A stretch of 64,000 nucleotides of DNA from Streptomyces maremycinicus (GCF_001184025.1 NZ_BBYG01000014.1:248001-312000); one strand, 5' to 3'. Positions 42,555 through 51,578 are shown, counted from the stretch's first letter. Notes: generated by a model from the letters alone, not told the origin. A program made the numbers and translations.

Positions 42555-43310
42555 ATGACCTCCGTACAGGGAACAGCCGTGGACATCCCCACCGAGGACG
42601 GCGTGGCCGACGCCTACCTCGCGCATCCCGGTGACGGAACCCCCCGGCCGGGCGTGCTGCTCTACCAGGACGCCTTCGGGCTGCGTCCGCACCTGCGGGC
42701 GATGGCCGACCGGCTCGCCGAGGCCGGCTACACGGTGCTGGTCCCGAACGTGTTCTACCGGCACGGACGCGCCCCGGTCGTACCGATGCCGGAGTTCATC
42801 GACCCCGCGGCCCGGCCGGAGATCTTCGAGGCCCTGGGCCCGCTCATCCGGTCCCTGACCTCCGAGTCGGCCGTGCGGGACGCCGGGGCCTATCTGCGGT
42901 GGCTGGAGGAGAGCCCGCTCGTCGCGGACGGTCCGGTGGCGCTGACCGGGTACTGCATGGGCGCCCGGCTCGTCCTGTGGACCGCCGGCGGGTATCCGGA
43001 CCGGGTCGCGGCGGCGGCCGGCTTCCACGGCGGGCGGCTCGCGACCGACGCACCGGACAGCCCCCACCTGGCGGCCGAACACATCACGGCGGAGGTGTAC
43101 TTCGGCCACGCCGACAACGACCACTCCCTGCCGCCCGAGCAGATCGAGCGCTTCGAGCGGGCCCTCACGGCGGCGGGCGTCCGGCACACCTGCGAGGTCT
43201 ACGCCGGCGCCGAGCACGGTTACACACAAGCCGACACCGCCTCGTACGACGAGAAGGGCTCCGAGCGGCACTGGGCCGCGCTGCTGGAGCTGCTGAAGCG
43301 CACCTTCTGA
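42555..43310 (+). CDS. Dienelactone hydrolase-family protein
   Basis: 251 residues from the ATG at 42555 (GAGAGG upstream). An alpha/beta hydrolase of the DLH type: GVLLYQDAFGLRPHLRAMAD, then the elbow GYCMGARL, where the nucleophile is Cys as in true DLHs, the acid in GHADNDHS and the His in AEHGYTQ. It would open lactones such as carboxymethylenebutenolide or act on other esters. The stop is 11 nt before a long hairpin terminator. Confidence 0.88.
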   Translation: MTSVQGTAVDIPTEDGVADAYLAHPGDGTPRPGVLLYQDAFGLRPHLRAMADRLAEAGYTVLVPNVFYRHGRAPVVPMPEFIDPAARPEIFEALGPLIRSLTSESAVRDAGAYLRWLEESPLVADGPVALTGYCMGARLVLWTAGGYPDRVAAAAGFHGGRLATDAPDSPHLAAEHITAEVYFGHADNDHSLPPEQIERFERALTAAGVRHTCEVYAGAEHGYTQADTASYDEKGSERHWAALLELLKRTF

Positions 43311-43320
43311 CCACCGGTAC

Positions 43321-43377
43321 CGGCGAAGGGGGCGGGTCCCCGGCACGATTCGTGCCGGGGACCCGCCCCCTTCGCCG
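43321..43377. terminator. Very long perfect hairpin terminator
   Basis: 28-bp perfect arms (43321-43348 and 43350-43377) with a single-base centre at 43349; the left arm begins CGGCGAAGGGGGCGGG. It is 10 nt after the dienelactone hydrolase stop and 40 nt before the GH64 promoter, so it insulates that gene. Confidence 0.85.
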
Positions 43378-43416
43378 CCTCGGCCGCTTCTTCTGCTCCC
43401 GGTTCTGCCGAGATTG

Positions 43417-43514
43417 TTGACATGGGCACAACCTCGATGCGACTTTGAGAGCGCTCTCAACATGGTACGGACCAACCCCACAGGCCTACCCGCACGGAGG
43501 TGGAGAGTGCTCTC
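43417..43514 (+). promoter_or_regulatory. GH64 promoter with two LacI-type palindromes
   Basis: TTGACA (43417-43422) and an 18-nt spacer precede GACTTT. A perfect 16-bp palindrome TTGAGAGCGCTCTCAA (43445-43460) covers the -10/start region. A second, GAGAGTGCTCTC (43503-43514), spans the GTG start codon at 43507. The NGAGCGCTCN core is that of CebR/LacI-family sugar repressors in Streptomyces. Confidence 0.65.
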
Positions 43515-44700
43515 GAAGATCACACTCACACTCAGAATCGCCGGAGCCGCCGCTCTCGCCGGCGCGCTGCTCTCGTTCGGCCCCCCGGCCGCCCAGGCGG
43601 CCGTCCCCGACACCATCCCGCTGAAGATCACCAACAACTCGGGGCGTGGCGAAGCCCTGTACGTCTACAACCTCGGCACCCAGCTGTCGACGGGCCGGCA
43701 GGGCTGGGCGGACGCCAACGGCACCTTCCACGCCTGGCCCGCCGGCGGCAACCCGCCCACCCCGGCGCCCGACGCCTCGATCCCTGGCCCGGCCGCCGGA
43801 CAGTCCGCGACCATCCGCATCCCCAAGTTCTCCGGCCGGGTCTACTTCTCCTACGGACAGAAGCTCGACTTCCGGCTGACCACCGGCGGGCTGGTGCAGC
43901 CGGCGGTCCAGAACCCGACCGACCCGAACCGGAACATCCTGTTCAACTGGTCGGAGTACACACTGAACGACTCCGGGCTGTGGCTGAACAGCACGCAGGT
44001 CGACATGTTCTCCGCGCCGTACGCGGTCGGCGTGCAGCGTGCCGACGGGACCACCGCCAGCACCGGACACCTCAAGTCGGGCGGTTACACCGGCTTCTTC
44101 AACGCGCTGCGCGGACAGCCCGGCGGCTGGGCGAACCTGATCCAGACCCGGTCGGACGGCACCGTGCTGCGCGCTCTGGCACCGCTGTACGGGGTGGAGA
44201 CGGGCGCACTCCCGGCCAACGTCATGGACGACTACGTCAACCGGGTCTGGCAGAAGTACGCGACGAGCACCCTGACCGTCACCCCGTTCGCCGACCAGCC
44301 GGGCACCAAGTACTACGGGCGGGTCTCCGGCGGGGTCATGAACTTCACCAACACCTCGGGCGCGGTCGTGACCAGCTTCCAGAAGCCTGACGCGGCCAGC
44401 ATCTTCGGCTGCCACAGACTGCTGGACGCGCCGAACGACGCCGTGCGCGGACCGATCTCGCGCACGCTGTGCGCGGGCTTCAACCGCTCCACGCTCCTGG
44501 TCAACCCCAACCAGCCGGACACCACGGCGGCCAACTTCTACCAGGACGCGGTGACCAACCACTACGCCCGCAAGATCCACGCGCAGATGGCGGACGGCAA
44601 GGCGTACGCGTTCGCCTTCGACGACGTCGGGCAGCAGGAGTCCCTCGTCCACGACGGCTCGCCGCGTCAGGCGTATCTGACGCTCGATCCCCTGAGCTGA
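43507..44700 (+). CDS. Secreted GH64 beta-1,3-glucanase
   Basis: 397 residues from GTG 43507 with GGAGGTGGAGA before it. The signal peptide ends AQA-AV (about residue 31). The mature domain has the GH64 pattern: IPLKITNNSGRGEALYVYNL, RIPKFSGRVYFSYG, FNWSEYTLND and TQVDMFSAPYAVGVQ; the acid Glu/Asp pair of laminaripentaose-producing enzymes is expected at WSEYTL and TQVDMF. It cleaves beta-1,3-glucan to oligosaccharides outside the cell. LacI-type palindromes at the promoter suggest sugar control. An ATG at 43462 is possible but lies in the operator. Confidence 0.92.
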   Translation: MLSKITLTLRIAGAAALAGALLSFGPPAAQAAVPDTIPLKITNNSGRGEALYVYNLGTQLSTGRQGWADANGTFHAWPAGGNPPTPAPDASIPGPAAGQSATIRIPKFSGRVYFSYGQKLDFRLTTGGLVQPAVQNPTDPNRNILFNWSEYTLNDSGLWLNSTQVDMFSAPYAVGVQRADGTTASTGHLKSGGYTGFFNALRGQPGGWANLIQTRSDGTVLRALAPLYGVETGALPANVMDDYVNRVWQKYATSTLTVTPFADQPGTKYYGRVSGGVMNFTNTSGAVVTSFQKPDAASIFGCHRLLDAPNDAVRGPISRTLCAGFNRSTLLVNPNQPDTTAANFYQDAVTNHYARKIHAQMADGKAYAFAFDDVGQQESLVHDGSPRQAYLTLDPLS

Positions 44701-44717
44701 ACCCGACCGGACACGTA

Positions 44718-44764
44718 CGACGACGTCCCGCACACGGAGGGAGCCCGTGTGCGGGACGTCGTCG
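44718..44764. terminator. Bidirectional terminator, GH64 / M4 protease
   Basis: CGACGACGTCCCGCACACGG (44718-44737) and its exact complement (44745-44764), with a 7-nt loop, between convergent genes. Confidence 0.85.
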
Positions 44765-44816
44765 GTCCGAGCGGATCAGCCAGGGTGATCCGCAGGTGGT
44801 GATCAGACCGTCGTGA

Positions 44817-47222
44817 TCAGCCGGTCGTGACGGCGGTGTCGTCCACGACGAAGCTGGTCTGGAGCGAGGAGTCCTCGACGCCCGAGAACTTCAGCGCCAC
44901 GGTGGAGCCCGCGAAGGAGCCGAGGCTGAAGGACTTCTGGACGTACCCGGTGGCCTTGTTGAGGTTGGAGTAGGTGGCCAGGGTGGTGGATCCGGCGGTG
45001 ACCGTCAGCTTGTCGTACGCGGTGCTGGTGCTGGTCTCGGCCGAGTCGACGTGCAGGTAGAACGTGAACGTGGTTTTGGTGCAGCCGCTCGGGATCGTCA
45101 CCGACTGGGTCAGCGTGTCGGTGTGGGTCGATCCGTAGCCGTCGAGCCAGGCCTTGTAGGAGCCGGTGCGGGCCGCCTGGCTGCTGGAGTTGGTGATCAC
45201 TCCGCTGCTCGCCGTCCAGGTGGTGTTGCCCGACTCGAAGCCCGCGTTGCCCAGCAGTTGCGTGGAGGTGCAGGACCCGCCGCCGCCTGAGGTGCTGACC
45301 GTCCAGGTGAAGGCCGCCGTACCGGTCGCGCCGGTGCTGTCGGTGACCGTGACGGTGGTGCTGGAGGAGCCGGCCGTGGTCGGCGTGCCGGAGATCAGAC
45401 CCGTCGAGCTGTTGATCGACAGGCCGGCCGGCAGACCGGTCGCGGCGTAGGTCAGGGAGCCGCTGTTGCTGCTGCTGGCGGAGATCTGGAGGCTCACCGC
45501 GGTGCCGACGGTGGCGGACTGGCTGCCCGGGTTGGTCACCGTGACGCCCGTCGTCGGGACCGTGATGTGGCTGCCGACGTTGATGCCGGCGAAGGCGTTG
45601 CCGACGCCGGCGTACTGGGTGGAGCCGGAGCCGTACAGCGCCGTGGCCGCGTTGAGGGCGGCGGTGCGGGCGCCGGCGTAGTTGGTGCTGGACGTCATGT
45701 ACGTCGTCAGCGCCTTGTACCAGATCTGGAGGGCGGCGGCCCGGCCGATGCCCGCGACGGCGACGCCGTCGGAGGTCGGGCTGTTGTAGGTGACGCCGTT
45801 GATGGTCTTGCTGCCGCTGCCCTCGGAGAGCAGGTAGAACATGTGGTTCGCCGGGCCCGAGGAGTAGTGGACGTCCAGGTTGCCGACGCCGGAGTACCAA
45901 CTGTCGGCGGAGCCGCCGTCCTTGTCGGGCTCGTCCATGTAGCGCAGCGGGGTGCCGTCGCCGTTGATGTCGATCTTCTCGCCGATGAGGTAGTCGCCGA
46001 CGTCGGACGAGTTGTTCGCGTAGAACTCCACACCGGTGCCGAAGATGTCGGAGGTGGCCTCGTTCAGACCGCCCGACTCACCCGTGTAGTTGAGGTTCGC
46101 GGTGTTGGAGGTGACGCCGTGGCTCATCTCGTGGCCCGCGACGTCCAGCGAGGTCAGCGCGTGGGTGCTGCTGGTGCCGTCGCCGTAGGTCATGCAGAAG
46201 CAGTCGTCGTCCCAGAAGGCGTTGACGTACGCCGTGCTGTAGTGGACGCGGGAGTAGGCGGCGACACCGTCGTTCTTGATGCCGCTGCGGCCGAAGGTGT
46301 TCTTGTAGAAGTCCCACGTCACCTGGGCGCCGTAGTGGGCGTCGACGCCGGCGGTCTGGGTGTTGGAGCCGGAGCCCGTCCCCCACGTGTCGTCGGCGTC
46401 CGTCATCAGGGTGCCGGTGCCGGACGTCGCGTTGTTGAGGCTGTAGGTCTTGTGCGTGCCGCGCGTGGTGTCGTTCAGTTGGTACGTCGAGCCGGACAGC
46501 GTGGTGCCGATGGTGACGGTGCCGCTGTACTGGCTGTTGCCGGTGCCGGTCTGGACGCCCTCGAACCGGGAGAGTTCCGCGCCCGTGGCGGCGTCGGTGA
46601 CGACGTGCAGCTTGCTCGGCGTGCCGTCGTCCTGGAGGCCGCTCACCACGGTCTCCCAGGCGAGCTTGGGCGTGCCCTCGCCCGCCCAGATCACCTTGCG
46701 CGCGCTCTGGGCGGCGGGGTTCCGGGCGTCGAGCGCCTTGGCGGCCGTCAGGGCCTTGGACTCGGCGGCCGCCTTGCCGTACGTGGCGGTCGTGGACCTG
46801 ACCGAGACGGTGCGGCGGTTGTTGTTGAAGGTGGTGCTCACCGTGCCCGCGGCCAGTGAGGCCGGGGGCGTGTGCACGACGAGGTCGCCGCCGAGGACGG
46901 GCAGACCGGCGAAGGTGCGCTCGTAACGCGTGTGCAGGGTGCCGTCGTTGTCCTTCACGACGTCCTTGACGAGCAGCTTCTCCTGGGCGCCGAGACCGAG
47001 CGACTCGGCCGTGTCCGTCGTCCTCGCCTCGGCGCTCCTGATCAGGGTGGTGCGCTGGGCGGGCGTGAGGTCGGCGGGCAGGCCACCGGTGCGCACGGGG
47101 CTGGGGTGGGGGGCTGCGGGCAGCGCGGTGGCCGGGACCGTCTGGACACCGAGGGCCACGAGTGCGGCGGTGGAGAGCAGGGCCGCTCCGACCGTGGTCC
47201 GCTTGCGGGGGTTGGGTCTCAC
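44817..47222 (-). CDS. Secreted M4 metalloprotease with Ig and carbohydrate-binding-like tail
   Basis: 801 residues from GTG 47222, with AGGAG 5 nt upstream. After the signal peptide and FTP/PepSY-type propeptide comes an M4 domain with HEMSH (His364, Glu365, His368) and Glu388 in GGLNEATSD. A putative-Ig He_PIG domain (GLPAGLSINSSTGLISGTPTT), a Gly/Ser linker and a beta-jelly-roll resembling CBM_4_9 (LLGNAGFESGNTTWTAS to the end) follow. It is a close paralogue of the protease at 22204-24480 up to the Ig domain, but the C-terminal module differs. A short TGACA-N6-TGTCA dyad at 47376 lies upstream. Confidence 0.92.
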   Translation of the reverse strand: MRPNPRKRTTVGAALLSTAALVALGVQTVPATALPAAPHPSPVRTGGLPADLTPAQRTTLIRSAEARTTDTAESLGLGAQEKLLVKDVVKDNDGTLHTRYERTFAGLPVLGGDLVVHTPPASLAAGTVSTTFNNNRRTVSVRSTTATYGKAAAESKALTAAKALDARNPAAQSARKVIWAGEGTPKLAWETVVSGLQDDGTPSKLHVVTDAATGAELSRFEGVQTGTGNSQYSGTVTIGTTLSGSTYQLNDTTRGTHKTYSLNNATSGTGTLMTDADDTWGTGSGSNTQTAGVDAHYGAQVTWDFYKNTFGRSGIKNDGVAAYSRVHYSTAYVNAFWDDDCFCMTYGDGTSSTHALTSLDVAGHEMSHGVTSNTANLNYTGESGGLNEATSDIFGTGVEFYANNSSDVGDYLIGEKIDINGDGTPLRYMDEPDKDGGSADSWYSGVGNLDVHYSSGPANHMFYLLSEGSGSKTINGVTYNSPTSDGVAVAGIGRAAALQIWYKALTTYMTSSTNYAGARTAALNAATALYGSGSTQYAGVGNAFAGINVGSHITVPTTGVTVTNPGSQSATVGTAVSLQISASSSNSGSLTYAATGLPAGLSINSSTGLISGTPTTAGSSSTTVTVTDSTGATGTAAFTWTVSTSGGGGSCTSTQLLGNAGFESGNTTWTASSGVITNSSSQAARTGSYKAWLDGYGSTHTDTLTQSVTIPSGCTKTTFTFYLHVDSAETSTSTAYDKLTVTAGSTTLATYSNLNKATGYVQKSFSLGSFAGSTVALKFSGVEDSSLQTSFVVDDTAVTTG

Positions 47223-47592
47223 TCGTACTCCTACTGCGGCGGCCGCGGGGTACGGCCGGTGACAGACCGGGCAGACGGGTGTGCTGTCCGGGACGAGCTG
47301 ACTTGTGCGGGACCGTGAACAAGGGAAGTCGACTTGCCGCTGGAGTGCGGCAGTTGGGTGGGAGAATGTCAGGCTTGACAGTGGCATGTCAGCCAAGTCC
47401 GGGCGCTTCGAGGGTTATCCCTCGGTGCCGCGCGGGTGCGGCGCCACCACCCCCCGGCCTCACTGTGAGGGACCTGTGCGTTCACTGTCCGGCGGCCCGA
47501 GGGGGAGGTCGGAACGGCGGGTACGCCGCCGGGGCCGTGGGATCATCGGCAACCGGACAAAGGGGTATCTCTGCGGAGGCGGTGGGCGGACG
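47223..47592. other. Divergent region, M4 protease / methyltransferase
   Basis: 370 nt with no gene. TGACA-GTGGCA-TGTCA (47376-47391) is an inverted repeat about 155-170 nt upstream of the protease start. An additional TGTCA at 47367 gives three such pentamers. Confidence 0.45.
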
Positions 47593-48447
47593 GTGGTGGC
47601 CGGATGGGAATGGGACGAGACGTTGTTCGCGGGTACCGCCGCCCACTACCGGCGCGGCCGGCTCCCCTATGCCCCCGGGCTGGCGGACGCGCTGGCCGGG
47701 ATCCTGGGGCTCGACGGGCACGGGCGCCTCGTCGACGTCGGCTGCGGGCCGGGGATCCTCGCCCTGGCTCTGGCCCCGCTGTTCCGTGAGGTCGTCGGCG
47801 TGGACCCGGACGCCGAGATGATCGCCGAGGCGCGGCGCGAGGCCGGTGCGCGAGGAGTGACCGGCAAGGCGCGGTGGGTGCGGATCCGGGCCGAGGAACT
47901 GCCCGCGGGTCTGGGGCGGTTCACCGTCGCCACCTTCGGCCAGTCCTTCCACTGGATGGACCGCGAGCGGGTGGCGGCGATCACCTGGGACATGCTCGAG
48001 ACCGGCGGGGCCCTGGTGCACATCTCCGACCTGAAGACCGGGACGCTCACCGCCGAGGGCCTGCCCCTTCCGGCCGTGCCCGGGGCGGCGATCGAGGAAC
48101 TGGTCAAACGCTGGCTCGGGCCGGTCCGGCGGGCGGGCCGCGGCGTGCTGCCGCGGGGCACGCCCGACGGTGAGGCCGCGGTACTCGCCCGGGCCGGATT
48201 CTCCGGTCCGCGACGCCATGTCGTGCCCGGCGGCCAAGTCATCGAGCGCACGGTCGACGACGTCGTCGCGGGGGTGTTCTCGATGTCGTTCTCGGCCCCC
48301 CGTCTGTTCGGCACGCGCCGCGCCGACTTCGAGGCGGACCTGCGCCGGCTGCTGCGGGACGCCTCCGCGTCGGGCCGCTTCTCCGCACGCCTGCCGAGCA
48401 CCGAGGTCTTCGTCTGGGGGAAGGACACCCGGTACGACGGCCCGTAG
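47593..48447 (+). CDS. Class I SAM-dependent methyltransferase (Methyltransf_11)
   Basis: 284 residues from GTG 47593 (47596 is equally possible). The N-terminus EWDETLFAGTAAHYRRGRLP is typical of this subfamily. Motif I is RLVDVGCGPGILALAL, then EVVGVDPDAEMIAEA with the SAM-ribose Asp, and FTVATFGQSFHWMDRERV. The substrate is unknown. The ribosome site is poorly placed (GGAGG about 12 nt away), so the start is uncertain. It is divergent from the second M4 protease. Confidence 0.85.
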   Translation: MVAGWEWDETLFAGTAAHYRRGRLPYAPGLADALAGILGLDGHGRLVDVGCGPGILALALAPLFREVVGVDPDAEMIAEARREAGARGVTGKARWVRIRAEELPAGLGRFTVATFGQSFHWMDRERVAAITWDMLETGGALVHISDLKTGTLTAEGLPLPAVPGAAIEELVKRWLGPVRRAGRGVLPRGTPDGEAAVLARAGFSGPRRHVVPGGQVIERTVDDVVAGVFSMSFSAPRLFGTRRADFEADLRRLLRDASASGRFSARLPSTEVFVWGKDTRYDGP

Positions 48448-48665
48448 ATCGTGAGCTTCAAGCTGGAGCGGCTTGCCGCCGGTGGCGGCCGGGCCGGGAC
48501 CGGGCCTGGTGGCGGCGCTGCCGGACGGACCGGCCAGGCCGGTGGACAGGATCAAAGACGCGTTGGACGACGAGCGTGATGAACAGTCGTCGGATCTCGC
48601 GACAAGTGAGCGGTATCAGCTAGGGTCGCGCGGCGTCTGTCTGCCTTCCTGTGTCCGGAGGTCCT

Positions 48666-49070
48666 GTGCAACGTGGCGAAGTCTGGTGGGTCCGGTTCGA
48701 CGAGCGGAGGTTGGTCGTACTGCTGTCGGGAGACGACGCGTCCGGGATCCGGGTGATGCAGGTCGTCGCTCCGGCGGGCGTCGACATGAGCGGTCTGGGC
48801 ATCGAAGTGACGGTCGGCGCCGCCGACGGGCTGCCGTTCGAAGGCGTGCTGCGGCTCGCGTTCCCGCGTCCGGGCTTCACCCCGTGCACGTGGCTGACCA
48901 CTGTGTCACGGGACGACCTGATGGAGCGGGCGGGCGTCCTGTCCTCGGCCAAGCTCGGCGAGATCGACGACGCCCTCCGACTCGCCGGACAAGCGCGGGA
49001 GGGGACCCCGGCGACGACCGCGAAGCTCAGCGCGATGAGGGACGCGCTCCGTCTCGGTGAACTCGGGTAG
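48666..49070 (+). CDS. PemK/MazF-like toxin, orphan
   Basis: 134 residues from GTG 48666 (GGAGG upstream). The N-terminus QRGEVWWVRFDERRLVVLLS is a clear PemK/MazF barrel start, but the conserved Arg/Ser/Thr catalytic residues of mRNA interferases are not obvious later in the protein, where DGLPFEGVLRLAFPRPGF takes their place. A helical C-terminus (LMERAGVLSSAKLGEIDDAL) closes it. There is no antitoxin gene within 200 nt upstream or 360 nt downstream, so it may be a retired toxin or regulator. Confidence 0.75.
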   Translation: MQRGEVWWVRFDERRLVVLLSGDDASGIRVMQVVAPAGVDMSGLGIEVTVGAADGLPFEGVLRLAFPRPGFTPCTWLTTVSRDDLMERAGVLSSAKLGEIDDALRLAGQAREGTPATTAKLSAMRDALRLGELG

Positions 49071-49434
49071 AGGGAGAAGGAGCCGACGGCGTGGGCGGTC
49101 CCGGCCGGATGGTCGACGCTGTCCTGCTGTCGCCTCGGCGCCCCTCACCATCGAGATCACGATCTACGGCTGGAGCAGTCGCCACCGTGACCGGGCTCAG
49201 GACCCGACGGATCGGCGCGCCGTCACCGGCGGGACGGGCGTCCGGACGGCCTCGCCGTGTTGACGACGGACGTACAGGTGGCATCGGCGGCCTTGTCGTC
49301 GTGGACGAAGCCGACCAAGTGCGGTGACAGCGGCCCCCCTTCGAGGTGATCCGGCTCACACCCTGTCACAGGGACGGAAGACGCGGTGTCTTGAGGCCGG
49401 ACCACCGAACAGGGATGAGCCTGGAGGAGACACC
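49071..49434. other. Intergenic region without a gene
   Basis: 364 nt. Reading frames here lack a start, family signature or normal composition. No antitoxin is seen. Confidence 0.4.
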
Positions 49435-50664
49435 ATGACCGGGAACTCCGAAGTCGTCGTGATCGGCGGCGGCTACGCCGGCGTGATGGCGGCCAACCGC
49501 CTGACCCAGCGCGACGACGTGACCGTGACGCTGATCAACCCCCGCCGGACCTTCGTCCACCGCGTCCGCCTGCACCAACTGGTCGGCGGCTCCGACGACG
49601 CCGTCGTCGACTACCGGAAGGTGCTGGCCGACGGTGTCCGGCTGACGGTCGACTCCGTGACCAGGATCGACGCCGCCGGACGGCAGGTGACGCTCGCGTC
49701 GGGCGGCACGCTCGGCTACGACTACCTGATCTACGCCGTGGGCAGCGGCAGTGCCGGCCGGAACGTCCCCGGCGTGGCCGATCACGCCTACCCCGTCGCC
49801 ACCCTGGAGGAGGCCGAGCGGCTGCGGCAGGTCCTGGCCGCCGCGCCCGTGTCGGCACCGGTGACGGTGGTCGGCGCCGGTCCGGCCGGCATCGAGACCG
49901 CCGCCGAGCTGGCGGAGACGGGCCGCACCGTCACCCTGGTCTGCGGCGGCGTGCTCAACCCGTATCTGCACCCGCGGGGACGCCGTGCGGTCGCCGGGCG
50001 GCTGGCGGCGCTCGGGGTGACCGTGCTCGACGGCCCCGACACCCTGGTGACCGAGGTGACCCGCGACACCGTACGGCTCGCCGACGGCCGTGAGCTGCCG
50101 AGCGAGGTGACCGTCTGGACCGCCGGGTTCGGTGTGCCGGACCTGGCCGCGCGCAGCGGGCTGAGCACCGACGCCCTGGGCCGCCTGCGCACCGACGAGA
50201 CCCTGACCAGCGTGGACGACCCGCGCATCGTCGCGGCCGGGGACTCCGCGGCACCGTCGGACCTACCGCTGCGGATGAGCTGCCAGGCCGCGATGCCCCT
50301 GGGCGCACGCGCCGCCGACACGGTGCTCAGCCGGATCGCCGGCGAGCGGCCCGCGCCCCTCAAGCAGGGTTTCGGCGCCCAGTGCATCAGCCTGGGCCGA
50401 CGCGCCGGCATCTTCCAGTTCGCCGACACGTCCGACGTCGCGGTGGGGCTCCACATCCCCGGCCGCCCCGGCGCGAAGGTCAAGGAACTCGTGTGCCGGG
50501 GCATCATCAGGCACCTCGCGGAAGAAGCCCACACGCCCGGTGGCTACAAGCTGCACCGCGCCCCGGGAACCGCCAGGAGCCGGCAACTGCGGCGCGCCGA
50601 GCGGAACCAGGCGCCGACCGTCAAGGCACATCTGAACGCGCGCGGCGAACAGGGCCGACCGTGA
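49435..50664 (+). CDS. NDH-2-like FAD/NAD(P)-binding oxidoreductase
   Basis: 409 residues with GAGGAG before the ATG. The FAD Rossmann is VVVIGGGYAGVMAANRL, the NAD(P) fold is VTVVGAGPAGIETAAELA, and GDSAAP lies in the ATG/GD motif near the C-terminus. It resembles type II NADH dehydrogenase-like flavoproteins and transfers electrons to a quinone or small acceptor. It overlaps the sigma factor by 4 nt (GTGA). ECF41 sigma factors are typically paired with an oxidoreductase, decarboxylase or epimerase gene, which this fits. Confidence 0.9.
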   Translation: MTGNSEVVVIGGGYAGVMAANRLTQRDDVTVTLINPRRTFVHRVRLHQLVGGSDDAVVDYRKVLADGVRLTVDSVTRIDAAGRQVTLASGGTLGYDYLIYAVGSGSAGRNVPGVADHAYPVATLEEAERLRQVLAAAPVSAPVTVVGAGPAGIETAAELAETGRTVTLVCGGVLNPYLHPRGRRAVAGRLAALGVTVLDGPDTLVTEVTRDTVRLADGRELPSEVTVWTAGFGVPDLAARSGLSTDALGRLRTDETLTSVDDPRIVAAGDSAAPSDLPLRMSCQAAMPLGARAADTVLSRIAGERPAPLKQGFGAQCISLGRRAGIFQFADTSDVAVGLHIPGRPGAKVKELVCRGIIRHLAEEAHTPGGYKLHRAPGTARSRQLRRAERNQAPTVKAHLNARGEQGRP

Positions 50665-51578
50665 GGGAGACGGTTGCGGACATGCGCGAGGACGCCGCCG
50701 ATCCGGCGACGGACACGTTCGTCGCCCACCGCAACCTCCTCTTCACGGTCGCCTACGAGATGCTCGGCTCGGCGGCGGACGCCGAGGACGTCCTCCAGGA
50801 GACCTGGCTGCGCTGGGTCGACGTCGACCTCGACCGGGTCCGCGACCGGCGCGCCTACCTCGTGCGGATCACGACCCGCCAGGCCCTCAACCGGCTGCGC
50901 ACCCTCACGCGCCGCAAGGAGGCCTACATCGGCCCCTGGCTGCCGGAGCCGCTGCTCACCGCCTCGGACGTGGCCCAGGACGTCGAACTCGCCGAGAGCG
51001 TGTCGATGGCGCTGATGCTCGTCCTGGAGACCCTGTCACCCACCGAACGCGCCGTCTTCGTCCTGCGCGAGGCCTTCGACGTCGGCTACGACGAGATCGC
51101 GGCCGCCGTCGACAAGAGCCCCGCCGCCGTCCGCCAGATCGCCCACCGCGCCCGCAAGCACGTCGACGCCCGCCGCCCCCGGCGGGCGGTCTCCCCCGAC
51201 GAGACCCGGGCGGCCGTGGAATCGTTCCGGCGCGCGTTCGAGACCGGGGACCTTCAGGGATTTCTCGACGTGCTCGCCCCCGAGGTCGTCTACGTGGGGG
51301 ACGGCGGCGGCGTCAAACACGCCGCGCCGCGGCCGGTGATCGGCGCCGACAAGGTGGCCCGCCTCGTCATCGGCGGCACCGGAAGGACCGCGAGCACGTT
51401 CACTCTCGGTCCCACCGTGGTCAACGGCAATCCGGCGCTCGTCGTACACCTGGACGGCGTGTTCGACGGCGTCATGGCGATCCGCGTCGAGGACGCCCTC
51501 ATCACCGGCCTCTACTACGTCCGCAATCCGGAGAAACTGACCCGCTTCGCAGCCGAGACCCCGCTCACCCTGCGGTGA
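50661..51578 (+). CDS. sigJ: ECF41-family sigma factor (SigJ type)
   Basis: 305 residues from GTG 50661 (or ATG 50682). Region 2 is FVAHRNLLFTVAYEMLGSAA through DVLQETWLRWV, and region 4 is LSPTERAVFVLREAFDVGYD with the HTH after it. The linker carries WLPEP (Trp93 to Pro97) and a SnoaL-like C-terminal domain ends in VRNPEKL (Asn289 on), a variant of the NPDKL motif. Those two marks define ECF41. Published work shows that the extra domain, not an anti-sigma factor, controls activity. The flavoprotein upstream is the probable target. Confidence 0.92.
   Translation: MRETVADMREDAADPATDTFVAHRNLLFTVAYEMLGSAADAEDVLQETWLRWVDVDLDRVRDRRAYLVRITTRQALNRLRTLTRRKEAYIGPWLPEPLLTASDVAQDVELAESVSMALMLVLETLSPTERAVFVLREAFDVGYDEIAAAVDKSPAAVRQIAHRARKHVDARRPRRAVSPDETRAAVESFRRAFETGDLQGFLDVLAPEVVYVGDGGGVKHAAPRPVIGADKVARLVIGGTGRTASTFTLGPTVVNGNPALVVHLDGVFDGVMAIRVEDALITGLYYVRNPEKLTRFAAETPLTLR

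Noticed and set aside
45567..46859. Plus-strand 430-codon frame opposite the second M4 protease
   Set aside because: Gly/Val/Arg-rich antisense reading of the M4 domain with no signature.
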